Origin: Buchnera aphidicola (Brachycaudus tragopogonis)
Lineage (GTDB): Bacteria > Pseudomonadota > Gammaproteobacteria > Enterobacterales > Enterobacteriaceae
Length of the DNA: 64,000 nt
Reading direction: 5' to 3'
Assembly (NCBI RefSeq): GCF_964059175.1
Contig: NZ_OZ060418.1
Span: forward strand, 579,004 to 643,003
Shown here: in pieces, positions 19,024-31,070 of the stretch
Layout of the letters: each line of letters opens with the position of its first letter
Position numbering within the stretch: position 1 is the first letter of the stretch
Position numbers and translations under genes: made by a program
The notes under the pieces: generated by a model
What the model was told of the DNA's origin: nothing
Database searches by the model: none
What the model saw: the letters and a program-made list of their open reading frames with translations, nothing else

Positions 19024-19049
19024 TTATAGTGCTCCTTTTGGATTTTTTA

Positions 19050-19088
19050 GCTTCCTTATCAAATAATATAGCTATTTCCCAAGGAAGC
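19050..19088 (-). promoter_or_regulatory. Leader hairpin before rpsF
   Basis: Read leftward, GCTTCCTT (19088-19081) and AAGGAAGC (19057-19050) form a perfect 8-bp stem enclosing 23 bases. The stem ends about 26 bases before the rpsF ATG, and a perfect TATAAT lies just upstream at 19110-19105. In many bacteria the S6:S18 complex represses its own mRNA through a stem in the rpsF leader. I cannot confirm the conserved internal motif of that element here, and the stem could instead terminate rnr transcripts. Confidence 0.4.
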
Positions 19089-19190
19089 AAGGAACTTTTT
19101 TTAAATTATAGCTAATTTTTTATATATTATTTTACTTTTTAATAAAAATCAATATAATTTGATTATTTAATGATAAAAAAATACAAGTTT

Positions 19191-21365
19191 CTACATCAAA
19201 GATAATTCTATTTTTCTTTCATTTAAATTAACAGCACTAACTTTAACTTGTAAAGTATCACCAAGACAATAAGTATTTTTACTAGACTTACCTATTAGTT
19301 TAAGCCCTAAAGAATCAAAATAATAATCATCTTCTAAAGAAGCTATATGAACTAATCCTTCAATGAAAAATTTATTTAAACGAACAAAAAATCCAAATGA
19401 AGTTACATTAGAAATAACACCAGTTAATATATGACCAATTTTTTTATACATAAAATCACATTTTAACCAATCAACAACATTCCTAGTTGCCTGATCTGCA
19501 CGTCTTTCAGTCATAGAGCAATGCATTCCTATTTTTTTCATTTCATTTGTATTGTAGAAAAAAGAATTAGAATTTTTTAAAGTAATTATTTTTTGTTTTG
19601 ATAATAAATGTTTAATAACTCTATGTAGAACAAGATCAGGATAACGTCTAATAGGAGAAGTAAAATGAACATAACTAGGTAAAGACAAGCCAAAATGACC
19701 ACAATTGTCTGGTGAATATACTGCTTGCTGCATAGAACGTAACAATATTGTTTGAATCATTTCATATTCAGGACGATTATAAATTCTTTTTAATAGATCC
19801 GAATAATGAATAGATTCTGGGTTTTCCCCTCCTGGTAATGTTAAACCTAATTTTTTTAAAAATGAACGAAAAGCAACAACATGATCTTTTTTAGGACGGC
19901 TATGATTACGAAACAAGACAGAATATTTATGTCGTTCTACAAAAGAAGCTGAAGCTATATTTGCTAATATCATGCATGATTCAATAAACTTATGAGCATC
20001 ATTTCTAATGTTTGGATAAATATTTTTAATTCTTAAATTAGAGTCTAAAACAAATTTAGGAGCTATATTTTCAAAATAAATACCCTTTTTAGAAATATTA
20101 TCTTTATCAAATATTTTTTGTAAACATGATAAATTTTTAATATCTTTTAAAAACTTTTTATATTTAGAGCATAAAAAAATATCATTGTTCCAAATTTTAA
20201 AAATTTCATTATATGTAAATCGTCCATGAGAACATATAATTGCTTCATAATGTTTATAACTAATTAATTCTCCTTTATTTGACAAACTCATTTCACATAT
20301 TAAGCATAAACGCTCTTCATTAGGATTTAAAGAACACAAATCTGTAGAAATTTTTTCTGGTAACATAGGGATTACTAATGAAGGAAAATATATAGACGTA
20401 CCTCTTTCTAATGCAGCTTTATCTAATGCAGTATTGGGTTGAATATAGTAACTTACATCTGAAATCGCGACCCATAAATTCCAACCTTCTTCGAAGTTTA
20501 TTTTTTTTTTACAAAAAATCGCATCGTCAAAATCACAAGCATCTTCATCATCAATAGTAAAAAAAGGAAGATGCCTTAAATCAATGCGATTATTTCGATC
20601 ACATAGATGTATTTTATTATTTATCATACATAATTGTTTTTCTACTTCTTTAGGCCATGAAAATGGAATAGAATATGTACGTAATGCTATATCTATGGCT
20701 AAATTAGTGCCCATTTCTTTTCCAAGAACTTCTACTATTAATCCTTTTATCTTATTGCTTCTTATAGGATGTTTTTTTAACTTTACAACTACAATAGATC
20801 CTATTGCAATACTTTCTTTAATAGATGAAGTGATAAGAATTTTAAAATTAAAACGAGTATCGTCTGGAATAACAAATTGTTTTTTATCATCAACATGATA
20901 TCTACCAACAATTAAAGAAGCATTAGGTTTTAATATTTTTAAAAATCTTGCTGCACTGCGTCCTTTTCTATCTGAATTTATAACATGAGCTAAAATAACA
21001 TCACCATGGATACAAGATTTCATTTGTTCTGATGATAACCAAAGATCATCCTGTAATGTTTCTGATCTAAGAAAACCATAACCATCTCTATGACCTATTA
21101 CTTTTCCTTGAACTACTTGTAAATTTTCAGGAGTAATATAACAACGATTTCGAGTATATATAATTTGACCATCTCGTTCCATTGCTCTTAACCTTCGACG
21201 CAATGCTTTTTTTTCTTCCTGATTAATAATACCAAATTTTTTTTCTAAATTTTTCTGACTAATTAAATCTGTACATTTTTTTAACCAAGATATGATATAT
21301 TCTCTACTAGGAATAGGATTTTTATATTTTTTAGATTCTCTTTTGTGGTAGGGATCTACTACCAT
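19191..21365 (-). CDS. rnr: Ribonuclease R, lacking the lysine-rich tail
   Basis: RNase R is a 3'-5' exonuclease that degrades structured RNA and defective rRNA. The 724 residues include the N-terminal helix-turn-helix (PIPSREYIISWL), cold-shock domains (GHRDGYGFLR), the RNB catalytic core with the Asp cluster DDEDACDFDDAIF, the HFTSPIRRYPDL motif and the S1 domain (GVISNVTSFGFFVRL). It stops right after the S1 domain at RKIELSLM. E. coli RNase R (813 residues) continues with about 85 basic residues, lost here. That tail helps regulate stability and bind ribosomes in E. coli. Confidence 0.96.
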   Translation of the reverse strand: MVVDPYHKRESKKYKNPIPSREYIISWLKKCTDLISQKNLEKKFGIINQEEKKALRRRLRAMERDGQIIYTRNRCYITPENLQVVQGKVIGHRDGYGFLRSETLQDDLWLSSEQMKSCIHGDVILAHVINSDRKGRSAARFLKILKPNASLIVGRYHVDDKKQFVIPDDTRFNFKILITSSIKESIAIGSIVVVKLKKHPIRSNKIKGLIVEVLGKEMGTNLAIDIALRTYSIPFSWPKEVEKQLCMINNKIHLCDRNNRIDLRHLPFFTIDDEDACDFDDAIFCKKKINFEEGWNLWVAISDVSYYIQPNTALDKAALERGTSIYFPSLVIPMLPEKISTDLCSLNPNEERLCLICEMSLSNKGELISYKHYEAIICSHGRFTYNEIFKIWNNDIFLCSKYKKFLKDIKNLSCLQKIFDKDNISKKGIYFENIAPKFVLDSNLRIKNIYPNIRNDAHKFIESCMILANIASASFVERHKYSVLFRNHSRPKKDHVVAFRSFLKKLGLTLPGGENPESIHYSDLLKRIYNRPEYEMIQTILLRSMQQAVYSPDNCGHFGLSLPSYVHFTSPIRRYPDLVLHRVIKHLLSKQKIITLKNSNSFFYNTNEMKKIGMHCSMTERRADQATRNVVDWLKCDFMYKKIGHILTGVISNVTSFGFFVRLNKFFIEGLVHIASLEDDYYFDSLGLKLIGKSSKNTYCLGDTLQVKVSAVNLNERKIELSLM

Positions 21366-21422
21366 ATTTACTTCTCCATTTATATTATTTCATATTAATT
21401 AAATTATTTTAATTTATAATAT

Positions 21423-22718
<1,296 letters not shown>

Positions 22719-22760
22719 TCATACCTATTATATATCTTTGTATCTTAATATTAAGAAATC

Positions 22761-23708
22761 TTATTTTTCAATAGAAATTACTTTATTTATATATTTAAAA
22801 AATTCATTATCTGAACTAATCAACATAATATTTCCATTATTTTTAAAACTATTTTCGTAAGCACGTAAACTACGAATAAAATAATAAAAATCAGGTTCAT
22901 TACTAAAATTTTCTGCAAATAATTTTGTTACTGCCGCTTCCCCTTGACCTTTAATAACTAAAGCTTCTTTTTGCGCTTTTGATAGTATTATAGATGATTT
23001 ATAATCTGCTACTGCACGTAATTTCTCAGCTTTTTCTTGTCCTTGAGAACGTTGGCTTCTAGCAACAGCTTCTCTTTCTGCTCTCATGCGATTATATATT
23101 GCATCAGAAACCTCAAAAGGCAAATTAATTTGCTTAATACGAACATCTACAACCTGAATCCCTAACGCATTCATACTATTAACATTAATTAAAGATGCTT
23201 TCTCTGAATTAATAGTACCTTTATTTAAAGAATTTAACACATCTGTCGTTAATCTACCTCGAGAATCTGTAACAATTTCTTTTACATTAAGACAACCTAT
23301 TTCAGAGCGTAATCGATCACTAAATTTTCTTTTTAATAAAACTTCAGCTTGAAAAATGTCCCCACCTCCAGTTGCAAGATAATAACGACTAAAATCATTA
23401 ATACGCCATTTTATATAAGAGTCAACAATAAGGTCTTTTTTTTCTTTTGTAACAAATCGATCAGCCTGATTATCCATAGTGTGAATTCGTCCATCTAACA
23501 TTTTAACCGTCTCTAAAAATGGAATTTTAAAATGTAATCCAGGATTATATACTAAAGTTTTTTGTTCATGATTCCGTAAAACTCGACCAAATTGAAGAAC
23601 AATTCCACGCTCTCCTTCTTTAACAACAAAAAAAGAAGAAGAAAATAAAAGAATTAAAATACTTGATAGACAAATAAAAGCTTTATTCATATTCATTTTC
23701 TCTCTCAA
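22761..23708 (-). CDS. hflC: HflC, regulator of FtsH protease
   Basis: HflC and HflK form a large membrane complex of SPFH proteins that surrounds and controls the FtsH protease. The 315 residues compare with 334 in E. coli. A membrane segment covers roughly residues 8-28 (FICLSSILILLFSSSFFVV), followed by EGERGIVLQFGRV and the SPFH domain, with DVRIKQINLPFEVSDAIYNR and a coiled coil near EREAVARSQRSQG. Its ATG overlaps the hflK stop by four bases, which indicates translational coupling. Confidence 0.96.
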   Translation of the reverse strand: MREKMNMNKAFICLSSILILLFSSSFFVVKEGERGIVLQFGRVLRNHEQKTLVYNPGLHFKIPFLETVKMLDGRIHTMDNQADRFVTKEKKDLIVDSYIKWRINDFSRYYLATGGGDIFQAEVLLKRKFSDRLRSEIGCLNVKEIVTDSRGRLTTDVLNSLNKGTINSEKASLINVNSMNALGIQVVDVRIKQINLPFEVSDAIYNRMRAEREAVARSQRSQGQEKAEKLRAVADYKSSIILSKAQKEALVIKGQGEAAVTKLFAENFSNEPDFYYFIRSLRAYENSFKNNGNIMLISSDNEFFKYINKVISIEK

Positions 23709-24925
23709 TTTTTAACAATACTTCGTATTGAATCAATACGACGTTGTTCTAAAATGCCGTTAGGAGATAATGAAGAAAAGTAATCAACATGTTTACCTTC
23801 TTTGGAAGCATAAGGATTATTTTTAATAAAATTAATGTTTCTTGAAACATTTTTATCTATTGATTTTATATTAGAAAAAAAATTATCTAAAGATAGAAAA
23901 AACATTGGATGATGTTGTCTATCAATTAATATTTTTTTATTTTTAGCCAATAATCTTTCCATTGATTCTATGTAAAGACGTTTTAAAGTTATTTTTTTAG
24001 CTTTTCTATATTCAGGTAAAATTTGACAAAAACGAGCTACTTCTCCTTGTGCTTCTAAAATTATACGTGATGAATATGCTCGGGCCTCTTCTAAAATTCT
24101 TTGTGCTTTACCATTAGCTTTAGGCTGAACTTCATTTGAATATGCTTCAGCTTCACGTACATATTGCTCACGATTTTCACGAGCTGCAATTGCATCATCA
24201 AAAGCAGCTTTAACTTCTTCCGGAGGTCTTGCTGTTTGAAAATTTACATCTAATATAGTTATACCCATTTTATATGGCTTAATTGTTTCTTCAATTTCTT
24301 TTTGAGTATCACTGCGTACTAAAGTCCTCCCTTCTGTTAATACTCGATCCATAGTTGAATGACCAATAACTCCTCGTAATGCACTATCCGTTGCTTGACG
24401 TAAACTATCATCAGGATAAATAACCGAAAAAAGATAATCAGCAGGATTAGTTATTTTATATTGTACATTCATTTCTACATGCACTACATTTTCATCTGAA
24501 GTAAGCATTACTCCTGAAGTTGCTAATTCACGTACACTTTCAACATTCACAGCTTTTACTTCATTGATAAAAACTGGTCTCCAATTTAATCCCGGCTGAA
24601 CTAAATGACTAAATCTACCGAAACTAGTAATAACACCACGTTCAGCTTCTTTAATAGTATAAAAACCACTAATAGACCAAATGAAAAAACTTATAAATAT
24701 TATTATTACACAAGAATGAATTGTTTTTTTAGATTGATTCGAAGAACTAGTTTGTTTAATAAAAACATTTTTTATACTGTATAAAAAATTTTTGATATCT
24801 AATAAAATTTTCTTTTTTTTATTCTTACTGTCTGGACAGTTTTTTTTATCACTGTTTTTATCCCCCCATGGATCAAGTTCAGGTTTATTATCATCGGGTT
24901 TGTTCCAGACCATCTTATACCTCAT
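23705..24925 (-). CDS. hflK: HflK, regulator of FtsH protease
   Basis: HflK partners HflC around FtsH in the inner membrane. The 406 residues compare with 419 in E. coli. The N-terminus keeps the typical MVWNKPDDNKPELDPWG segment; since E. coli starts close to this point, the true start may be M5 instead of M1. A membrane segment is near residues 72-92, followed by the SPFH domain (GVITSFGRFSHLVQPGLNW) and FQTARPPEEVKAAFDDAIAA. In E. coli hfq and hflX lie between miaA and hflK; here 129 bases remain and neither gene is visible. Confidence 0.95.
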   Translation of the reverse strand: MRYKMVWNKPDDNKPELDPWGDKNSDKKNCPDSKNKKKKILLDIKNFLYSIKNVFIKQTSSSNQSKKTIHSCVIIIFISFFIWSISGFYTIKEAERGVITSFGRFSHLVQPGLNWRPVFINEVKAVNVESVRELATSGVMLTSDENVVHVEMNVQYKITNPADYLFSVIYPDDSLRQATDSALRGVIGHSTMDRVLTEGRTLVRSDTQKEIEETIKPYKMGITILDVNFQTARPPEEVKAAFDDAIAARENREQYVREAEAYSNEVQPKANGKAQRILEEARAYSSRIILEAQGEVARFCQILPEYRKAKKITLKRLYIESMERLLAKNKKILIDRQHHPMFFLSLDNFFSNIKSIDKNVSRNINFIKNNPYASKEGKHVDYFSSLSPNGILEQRRIDSIRSIVKN

Positions 24926-25054
24926 TTATTAGTTTTTTATATAATTATCTATTAAAAACATTGTTTTAAAAAATTACTTTTTTTTAAAAAAAAAAGTTAA
25001 AAAAAATAAATTCAAATAATATTTTTTCTATTCATTTTACTACATTTAAATACA

Positions 25055-26017
25055 TTATTGATTTTTTTCTTGAAGTAAATTCAATACTTTTTGAACTAAA
25101 ACATCAATAGGAGAGTCAGATAGCATTCTATTAACATTTTTCCATTTTTTTAACCATGTCAATTGATTTTTAGCAAGTTTTCTTGTTGCATAAATTATCT
25201 TATCAAACATTTCTTTGTAACTAGTTTTGTATTCAAGATATTCCCACATTTGACGATATCCTATGCATCGCATGGCAGGTAAGTTTATATGTAAATCTCC
25301 TCTAAAAAAAAGATTTTCTACTTCTTCTTGAAAACCTAAAGTCAACATTTTTTTGACACGACATTCGATTTTATTATTTAACCATTCTTTATTCGGGGGT
25401 ATAATAGCAAACTGTAAAATATTATATGGTAATTTATAGTTATTGTTTTTTTTTAATTCTGTTACATTCTTTCCAGAAAGATAAAATATTTCTAAAGCTC
25501 TTAATAATCTTTGAAAATCATTTTTATGAATTCGTATGGCAGAGGCAGGATCTATCAACTCTAATTTTTTATATAAGAAATTTTTTCTATGATTGTTTTG
25601 GAGCAAATATTCACGAATTTTTATACTAGCTGGTGGCAAAATAGATAGTCCATTTAATAATACATTGTAATAAAACATTGTTCCACCTACAAGACAAGGT
25701 ATTTTACCCAAATTAATAATTTTATCAATTTCTTTAAGAGCATCTTTTTGAAATTCTACAGCTGAATAATTTTCACTAGGATCTCTAATATTTAACAAAC
25801 GATGGGGATGACGATATAAATCAAAAAGACTTGGTTTGGCTGTGCCAATATTCATTTCACGATAAATTAAAGCAGAATCTACACTAATCAACTCTATTGG
25901 TAAGTATTTTCTAAGATGAATAGCAAATTGACTTTTTCCACATGCAGTTGGTCCCATTAAAAATAAAACTAGAGGGATTTTTTTTCGGTTTTTAAAATTC
26001 ATACTTTTAACATACAT
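25055..26017 (-). CDS. miaA: tRNA dimethylallyltransferase MiaA
   Basis: MiaA adds the isopentenyl group to A37 of tRNAs reading UNN codons. The 320 residues compare with 316 in E. coli. The P-loop FLMGPTACGKS (residues 19-29), VDSALIYREMNIGTAKP, LVGGTMFYYNVLL and MRCIGYRQMWEYL match the family. The first ATG and one five codons later are both plausible. The gene start overlaps the end of mutL by about 19 bases, so expression is probably coupled. The mutL-miaA order is as in E. coli. Confidence 0.96.
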   Translation of the reverse strand: MYVKSMNFKNRKKIPLVLFLMGPTACGKSQFAIHLRKYLPIELISVDSALIYREMNIGTAKPSLFDLYRHPHRLLNIRDPSENYSAVEFQKDALKEIDKIINLGKIPCLVGGTMFYYNVLLNGLSILPPASIKIREYLLQNNHRKNFLYKKLELIDPASAIRIHKNDFQRLLRALEIFYLSGKNVTELKKNNNYKLPYNILQFAIIPPNKEWLNNKIECRVKKMLTLGFQEEVENLFFRGDLHINLPAMRCIGYRQMWEYLEYKTSYKEMFDKIIYATRKLAKNQLTWLKKWKNVNRMLSDSPIDVLVQKVLNLLQEKNQ

Positions 26018-27746
26018 AACGCTGTATTAATATTAATTTTTTGTAACAATTTAGGTGGAGGATTTTTTAAAAATAAAGGAAAAAAATATTCAAGATCTAA
26101 TAAAACTGACATGCCATCTGCATAATTCCAGTTTTTTAATTCCATAAAAATATGCTTATAAAACCAATTTATGATATCTGAAATTAACACTGTTTCTTTA
26201 AACAATAAGAATACAAAAAATTTTGATATCAATATATTAATATTATTTTTTTTAAAAAAACAAGGGATTGAACTTAAAATAATATATTTTTTTTTAAAAA
26301 TTAAATTAAATCCAAATTTCCACAATACTACTTTGTTTTTAAAAAATATGCTGTATTCTTTAGAGGTAAGATTAATTTTAATATTAGTCAAGATATATTT
26401 AGGTATTATTTTTTCATTGATATTTATTTCTAATTGATGCTTTTTCACAATTCCTTGAGCAAAAGGAAATGAAATTAATGAAAAGTTATCATCATGAACA
26501 ATTAAACCATAATACTTATGAACAACTATTAATAAGTTTCCAAAAGAAAAACAATCTTTTTGTTTATATTTTTTAGATATAAAACTATTATCTTTTTTTT
26601 TATTCCATTATTATTTTGAGATAAAACATATTTTTTAGAAAAATGTAAAGACATTAATGTAAGAAATTTCAAATAAAACGATTCTAAACATTTTTTTTTA
26701 TTTTTTTCTAAATTATTCGTTTCAAATAAAAAATAACTTAAAAAATATTTTTCTTTAGATTGTTTTAGATGAAACAAAATAGCTTCATAAATAAAAATGT
26801 AAATCTTATTAGACTCATGAAAGTTAATTTCGTTTTTAGTAGGATGGATGTTAATATCAATTTTATTAGGAGGTATTTTTAAATACAATACAAATGATAT
26901 ATTTTTATATTCTTTTATTTTTTGATAAGCAGAACGAATAGAATTTATAATATTATTGTTACGAATATATCTTTTATTAACATAAAAATATCTAATATTA
27001 TTTAAATTTTGAAGAGATTGAGGATGTGATATCCATCCAAATAATGAAATATCATCTATTTTTGATTCTACCTGTATCAGATTACTGATATTAAAAGTAC
27101 TGAATACGTCTTTTAATCTATTTTTTTTATACTTTACAGCATTATATTGTAAAACTACATTCTTATTATGTTTTAATGAAAAATTTATGTCACAATAAGA
27201 CAAAGCTATTTTTTTAATTATTTCAAAAATCTTTAAAAGTTCTAATTTTTCATTTTGTATAAATTTAAGACGAACTGGAATATTATAAAACAAGTTTTCC
27301 ACTATAATAGTAGTGCCTTTAGGATGCGCTATTGGTTCTAATATAACATCTTTATCATACATAAAACCTTCTGAATATATCTTCCAACCGATGTTATTTG
27401 AAGAATTACAGGATATTAAAGTTAATCTTGAAATAGCTCTAATACTAGCTAAAGCTTCTCCTCGAAATCCAAAAGTACTGATTACCTCTAAATCTGATAA
27501 TGCATTAATTTTACTAGTAGCATGTCTAGTAATTGCAAGCAATAATTCTTTTTTATTAATACCACAACCGTCATCTTTTAAAAGAATAGACTGAAATCCA
27601 CTTTTATTAATTTCAATATTAATATTTTTTGAACCAGCATCTATGCTATTTTCTATGATTTCTTTAATAACTGAAGCTGGCCGTTCAATAATTTCTCCAG
27701 AAGAAATTTGATTTGATAAATCAAGTGGTAATACATGAATAGTCAT
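25999..27746 (-). pseudogene. mutL: DNA mismatch repair protein MutL, one frameshift in poly(A)
   Basis: MutL links mismatch recognition by MutS to downstream repair. The first frame (27746 to 26529) has the GHKL ATPase with Glu29 and Asn33 (VIKEIIENSIDAGS), Asp58 in DDGCGIN, and GFRGEALASI. It ends 405 codons in. The second frame, from the linker to 25999, reads FGNLLIVVHKYYGLIVHDD and ends LKNPPPKLLQKININTALC, the MutL C-terminal dimerisation domain. The frames meet at nine A (complement of 26593-26601); one more A joins them into about 582 residues (E. coli 615). The frame between 26529 and 26448 is open and conserved, so the C-terminal part starts well above the ATG at 26448. Broken, or rescued by slippage. 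Confidence 0.87.
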
Positions 27747-27801
27747 TACCTAGCTCTCTAAATTAATATAATGATATAAAATATATTTATAAATAGTCCG
27801 T

Positions 27802-28962
27802 CTACATAATTGTTTTTAAAATTGATGTGTATTCTAAAAAAATAGAATACAATTCTTTACTATCTATAGATAAATTGCAAATTTCTACTAGACTATTCTT
27901 AATCCCTTGTTTTTTTATTAATGATGAAATTTTCATTGATTCAAAATCATTTTTATTTTTATAATGAAATGCCGCTGCAATACCTTTTGCTAAATTAGTG
28001 TAAGGAAGTCCATATTCAATGCTACCTAAAAGAGGTTTGATTAAACGTTCATTTTTTCCTAATTTTTGTAAAGGATTTCGCCCTATACGCTCAAGAGTAT
28101 CGGATATAAATGGATTCTCAAAGCGAATTAAAATATTATCGATATAAGATAAATGATCTTTTTTATTAAAATTATAACGTTTAACTAATACTTCCCCACT
28201 TTCTATCATGGCACACCGCACAATGTGACTTATTTTTTTATCTAACATAGCATCTTTTATAGTTTTATATTTTTTTATTAAACCTAAATATGCAGCTATA
28301 GCATGACCGGTATTTAACGTGAATAATTTCCTTTCTATAAAAGCATTTAAATTATTACTTAATTGCATATCAATAATTTTAGGTATTATTCCTTTAAATT
28401 GATTCATGTTAACAATCCATTCTTTAAAATCTTCAACAATTAAGGATGAAAAATTTTTATTATCATGAATTATGGGGATAATAGTATCGATACTGCAATC
28501 TACAAAACCAACATATTGATTTAAATAATCATAATACTTTGAAGGTAATTGTTCAAGAACAGCTTTTCTTAAGAAAGAACTTGCTTTAATTTTATTTTCA
28601 CAAGCAATAATATTTAATGGTTGAGTAGATTTTATTTTAATTTTTAATATAATTCCATGTGTAATAATTAAAGCAATTTTATCTAACGCAAAGGGACCAA
28701 CTGCGGTTGTAATTAGATTAACTGAAGTAATCATTTCTATAATTTTTGGATTATTAGCATGAATAGCGCTAACGTTTTCAATTCTTACAGTCTTGTCTTT
28801 ATTTTTTCCAATTATTCTAACGAAATATCCTTGATCTTTATTGATAAAATCTATCAGAGATTGATCTATATCAGAAAAAACCACATTAAAACCTGATTCT
28901 AACAATGTTTTTCCAATAAAACCACGTCCAATATTTCCTGCTCCAAAATGGAGTGCTTTCAT
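27802..28962 (-). CDS. mtlD: Mannitol-1-phosphate 5-dehydrogenase
   Basis: MtlD oxidises mannitol 1-phosphate to fructose 6-phosphate with NAD. The start is set at the ATG at 28962 (MKALHFGAGNIGRGFIGK), identical to the family start and preceded by GGAA 8 bases upstream; a longer frame from a TTG four codons earlier would begin inside that ribosome site. This gives 386 residues against 382 in E. coli. DTIIPI and the C-terminal helical domain (KLFTLNTGHAIAAYLG) follow. It is 48 bases after mtlA in the same direction and forms the mtlAD operon; mtlR is absent. Confidence 0.96.
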   Translation of the reverse strand: MKALHFGAGNIGRGFIGKTLLESGFNVVFSDIDQSLIDFINKDQGYFVRIIGKNKDKTVRIENVSAIHANNPKIIEMITSVNLITTAVGPFALDKIALIITHGIILKIKIKSTQPLNIIACENKIKASSFLRKAVLEQLPSKYYDYLNQYVGFVDCSIDTIIPIIHDNKNFSSLIVEDFKEWIVNMNQFKGIIPKIIDMQLSNNLNAFIERKLFTLNTGHAIAAYLGLIKKYKTIKDAMLDKKISHIVRCAMIESGEVLVKRYNFNKKDHLSYIDNILIRFENPFISDTLERIGRNPLQKLGKNERLIKPLLGSIEYGLPYTNLAKGIAAAFHYKNKNDFESMKISSLIKKQGIKNSLVEICNLSIDSKELYSIFLEYTSILKTIM

Positions 28963-29010
28963 AATTAGTTCCAAAAAAATATATTCAGAGTTAATAGAAA
29001 ATTAAAATTT

Positions 29011-30921
29011 TTAAACACTTAAAATAGATAAAACTTCTTCTACATTACTTGTTTTAGATAGTTTTTTAATTGTATCTTTGTTATCTAGCGCGTTAGTAAT
29101 ACTACTTACCACCATAATATGCTCATTGTTCTTAGCTGCAATTCCAATTACAAGATAAGCAATATCATCAATTTCTTCTCCAAAATGAACACCCTGCGGA
29201 AATTGACAAAAAATTATTCCTGTTTTTAAAACAGAATTTTTTCCTTCGATAGTACCATGAGGTAATGCTATTGATTCTCCTAACCAAGTGGAAGATATTT
29301 TTTCTCTTTCTATCATCGAATAAATATAATCATATTTAACATATCCTTGTTTGAACAAATGATTTCCAACAATATTAATAGCTTCTTCTTTATTTTTTGC
29401 ATGCTGATTTAAAAAAATATTTTTTTTAGTTAACTGAAACAAATTCTCTGATACATTTTTGTTATTAATATTATTGTTATCCTGAAAAGAACTAGTATGG
29501 TTACTATCTAAAGAAACTATATTATTCTTTAATTTTTTTATTAAATTATCATAAAAGTTATTATTAAGAAAGTTCTTTAAAGATATATGTTGAGCATAAG
29601 GAGCATATTTTTTTGCACGATGAGTTAAATTTTGATGTGTAATTACTAAATCGGCATTTTTTGGCAACAAATTAATTGCCATATTCAATACAGAAATATC
29701 ATTTAAATTAGCATTTTTTATTTTTTTACGTAAAATACTTGCACCCATTGCGCTTGAACCCATTCCTGCATCACAAGCAACAATAATAGTTTTAATTCGA
29801 CCACACGAAGAAAATGTACAGATATTATGATCATCTTGTAATATTTTTGAATCTAAAATATTTTTTTTTATTTTGATGTTTTTATAATTTTTTATTTCAT
29901 TTGTGTAAAAATTAAATTTTAATAATAAAGAAGCACTAATAAAAGAAACTACAAAAGAACAAAAAATAGCAATAATATTAGACAAATAAAAACCTTTAGG
30001 TGTCATAGTTAAAATAGATAAAATAGAACCAGGTGATACTGCAGAAATTAAACCACCTTTTAATAATACAAGCATAAAAATACCGGACATACCACCTAAA
30101 ATTAAAGCAACAATTAATTTTGGTTTTATCAATACATAGGGAAAATAAATTTCATGAATCCCTCCTAAGAATTCAATTATTGCAGCCCCTCCTGAAGACT
30201 TGCATAATTCTCCTTTTCCAAAAAAAAACCATGCTATTAATACACCTAATCCTGGACCTGGATTAGACTCGATTAAAAAAAAGATAGATCGATGATTTTC
30301 TGATACATCTTGAATACCTAATGGAGAAAAAATACCATGGTTAATCGCATTATTTAAAAAAAATATTTTAGCTGGCTCGATTATAATAGAAATAAAAGGC
30401 AATAAATTATAAGATACTATTATTTTTATCAAACTTCCTAAAAAATAAGATATCCATTCAATAAATGGACCAATAGTAAAAAATGAAATTATTGCTAATA
30501 ACATTCCAAATATAGCAACAGAAAAGTTATTAACTAACATTTCAAAACCGTTTTTTATTCTATTTTCTATTATTTTATCAAAACGTTTTATAATCCAACC
30601 ACCTAATGGACCTGAAATCATTGCACCTAGAAACATAGGCATATTCGTACTAGTAATTACTCCTATCGTAGTTATGCTTCCTACTAATCCTCCTCTATCA
30701 CCAGAAACTAAACGACCTCCAGTGTATCCAATTAAAATAGGCAAAAGATAAAAAATAATTGGTGATATTAACTGCTCTAAAATTTTATTAGGATACCATC
30801 CGAATGGTATAAACAAAGCAGTCATGATTCCCCATGTAATAAAAATACTTATATTAGGCATTATCATATTACTTAAAAATTGACCAAAATTTTGTATTTT
30901 TAATTTAATAAATAAAAGCAT
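29011..30921 (-). CDS. mtlA: Mannitol PTS permease EIICBA
   Basis: MtlA imports and phosphorylates mannitol at the inner membrane. From the ATG at 30921, with AGGTG 7 bases upstream, it has 636 residues (E. coli 637). The IIC domain (1-340) has the GGIHE motif at Glu257. The IIB domain has the phosphocysteine Cys383 in [14 protein letters not shown]. The IIA domain has His555 in LPHGTIEGK. All three phosphotransfer residues are present, so this is a complete permease. A GTG three codons earlier is less likely because it overlaps the ribosome site. It is transcribed with mtlD. Confidence 0.97.
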   Translation of the reverse strand: MLLFIKLKIQNFGQFLSNMIMPNISIFITWGIMTALFIPFGWYPNKILEQLISPIIFYLLPILIGYTGGRLVSGDRGGLVGSITTIGVITSTNMPMFLGAMISGPLGGWIIKRFDKIIENRIKNGFEMLVNNFSVAIFGMLLAIISFFTIGPFIEWISYFLGSLIKIIVSYNLLPFISIIIEPAKIFFLNNAINHGIFSPLGIQDVSENHRSIFFLIESNPGPGLGVLIAWFFFGKGELCKSSGGAAIIEFLGGIHEIYFPYVLIKPKLIVALILGGMSGIFMLVLLKGGLISAVSPGSILSILTMTPKGFYLSNIIAIFCSFVVSFISASLLLKFNFYTNEIKNYKNIKIKKNILDSKILQDDHNICTFSSCGRIKTIIVACDAGMGSSAMGASILRKKIKNANLNDISVLNMAINLLPKNADLVITHQNLTHRAKKYAPYAQHISLKNFLNNNFYDNLIKKLKNNIVSLDSNHTSSFQDNNNINNKNVSENLFQLTKKNIFLNQHAKNKEEAINIVGNHLFKQGYVKYDYIYSMIEREKISSTWLGESIALPHGTIEGKNSVLKTGIIFCQFPQGVHFGEEIDDIAYLVIGIAAKNNEHIMVVSSITNALDNKDTIKKLSKTSNVEEVLSILSV

Positions 30922-31070
30922 AATAATCACCTATATTCTATAAAATTAGAATCATAAAATAATTGTGTAATAACATATTTATAGTTTTCTAATTTAATTT
31001 TATAAAAAATTAATTTTTTGATTGACTTTTTTATTTTATACATGTTTCTATTTTTAAAATATTAACATTT

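Noticed and set aside
25999-26448. A separate gene between miaA and mutL
   Set aside because: It is the MutL C-terminal domain; the frame is open and conserved well above its first ATG up to the poly(A) break.
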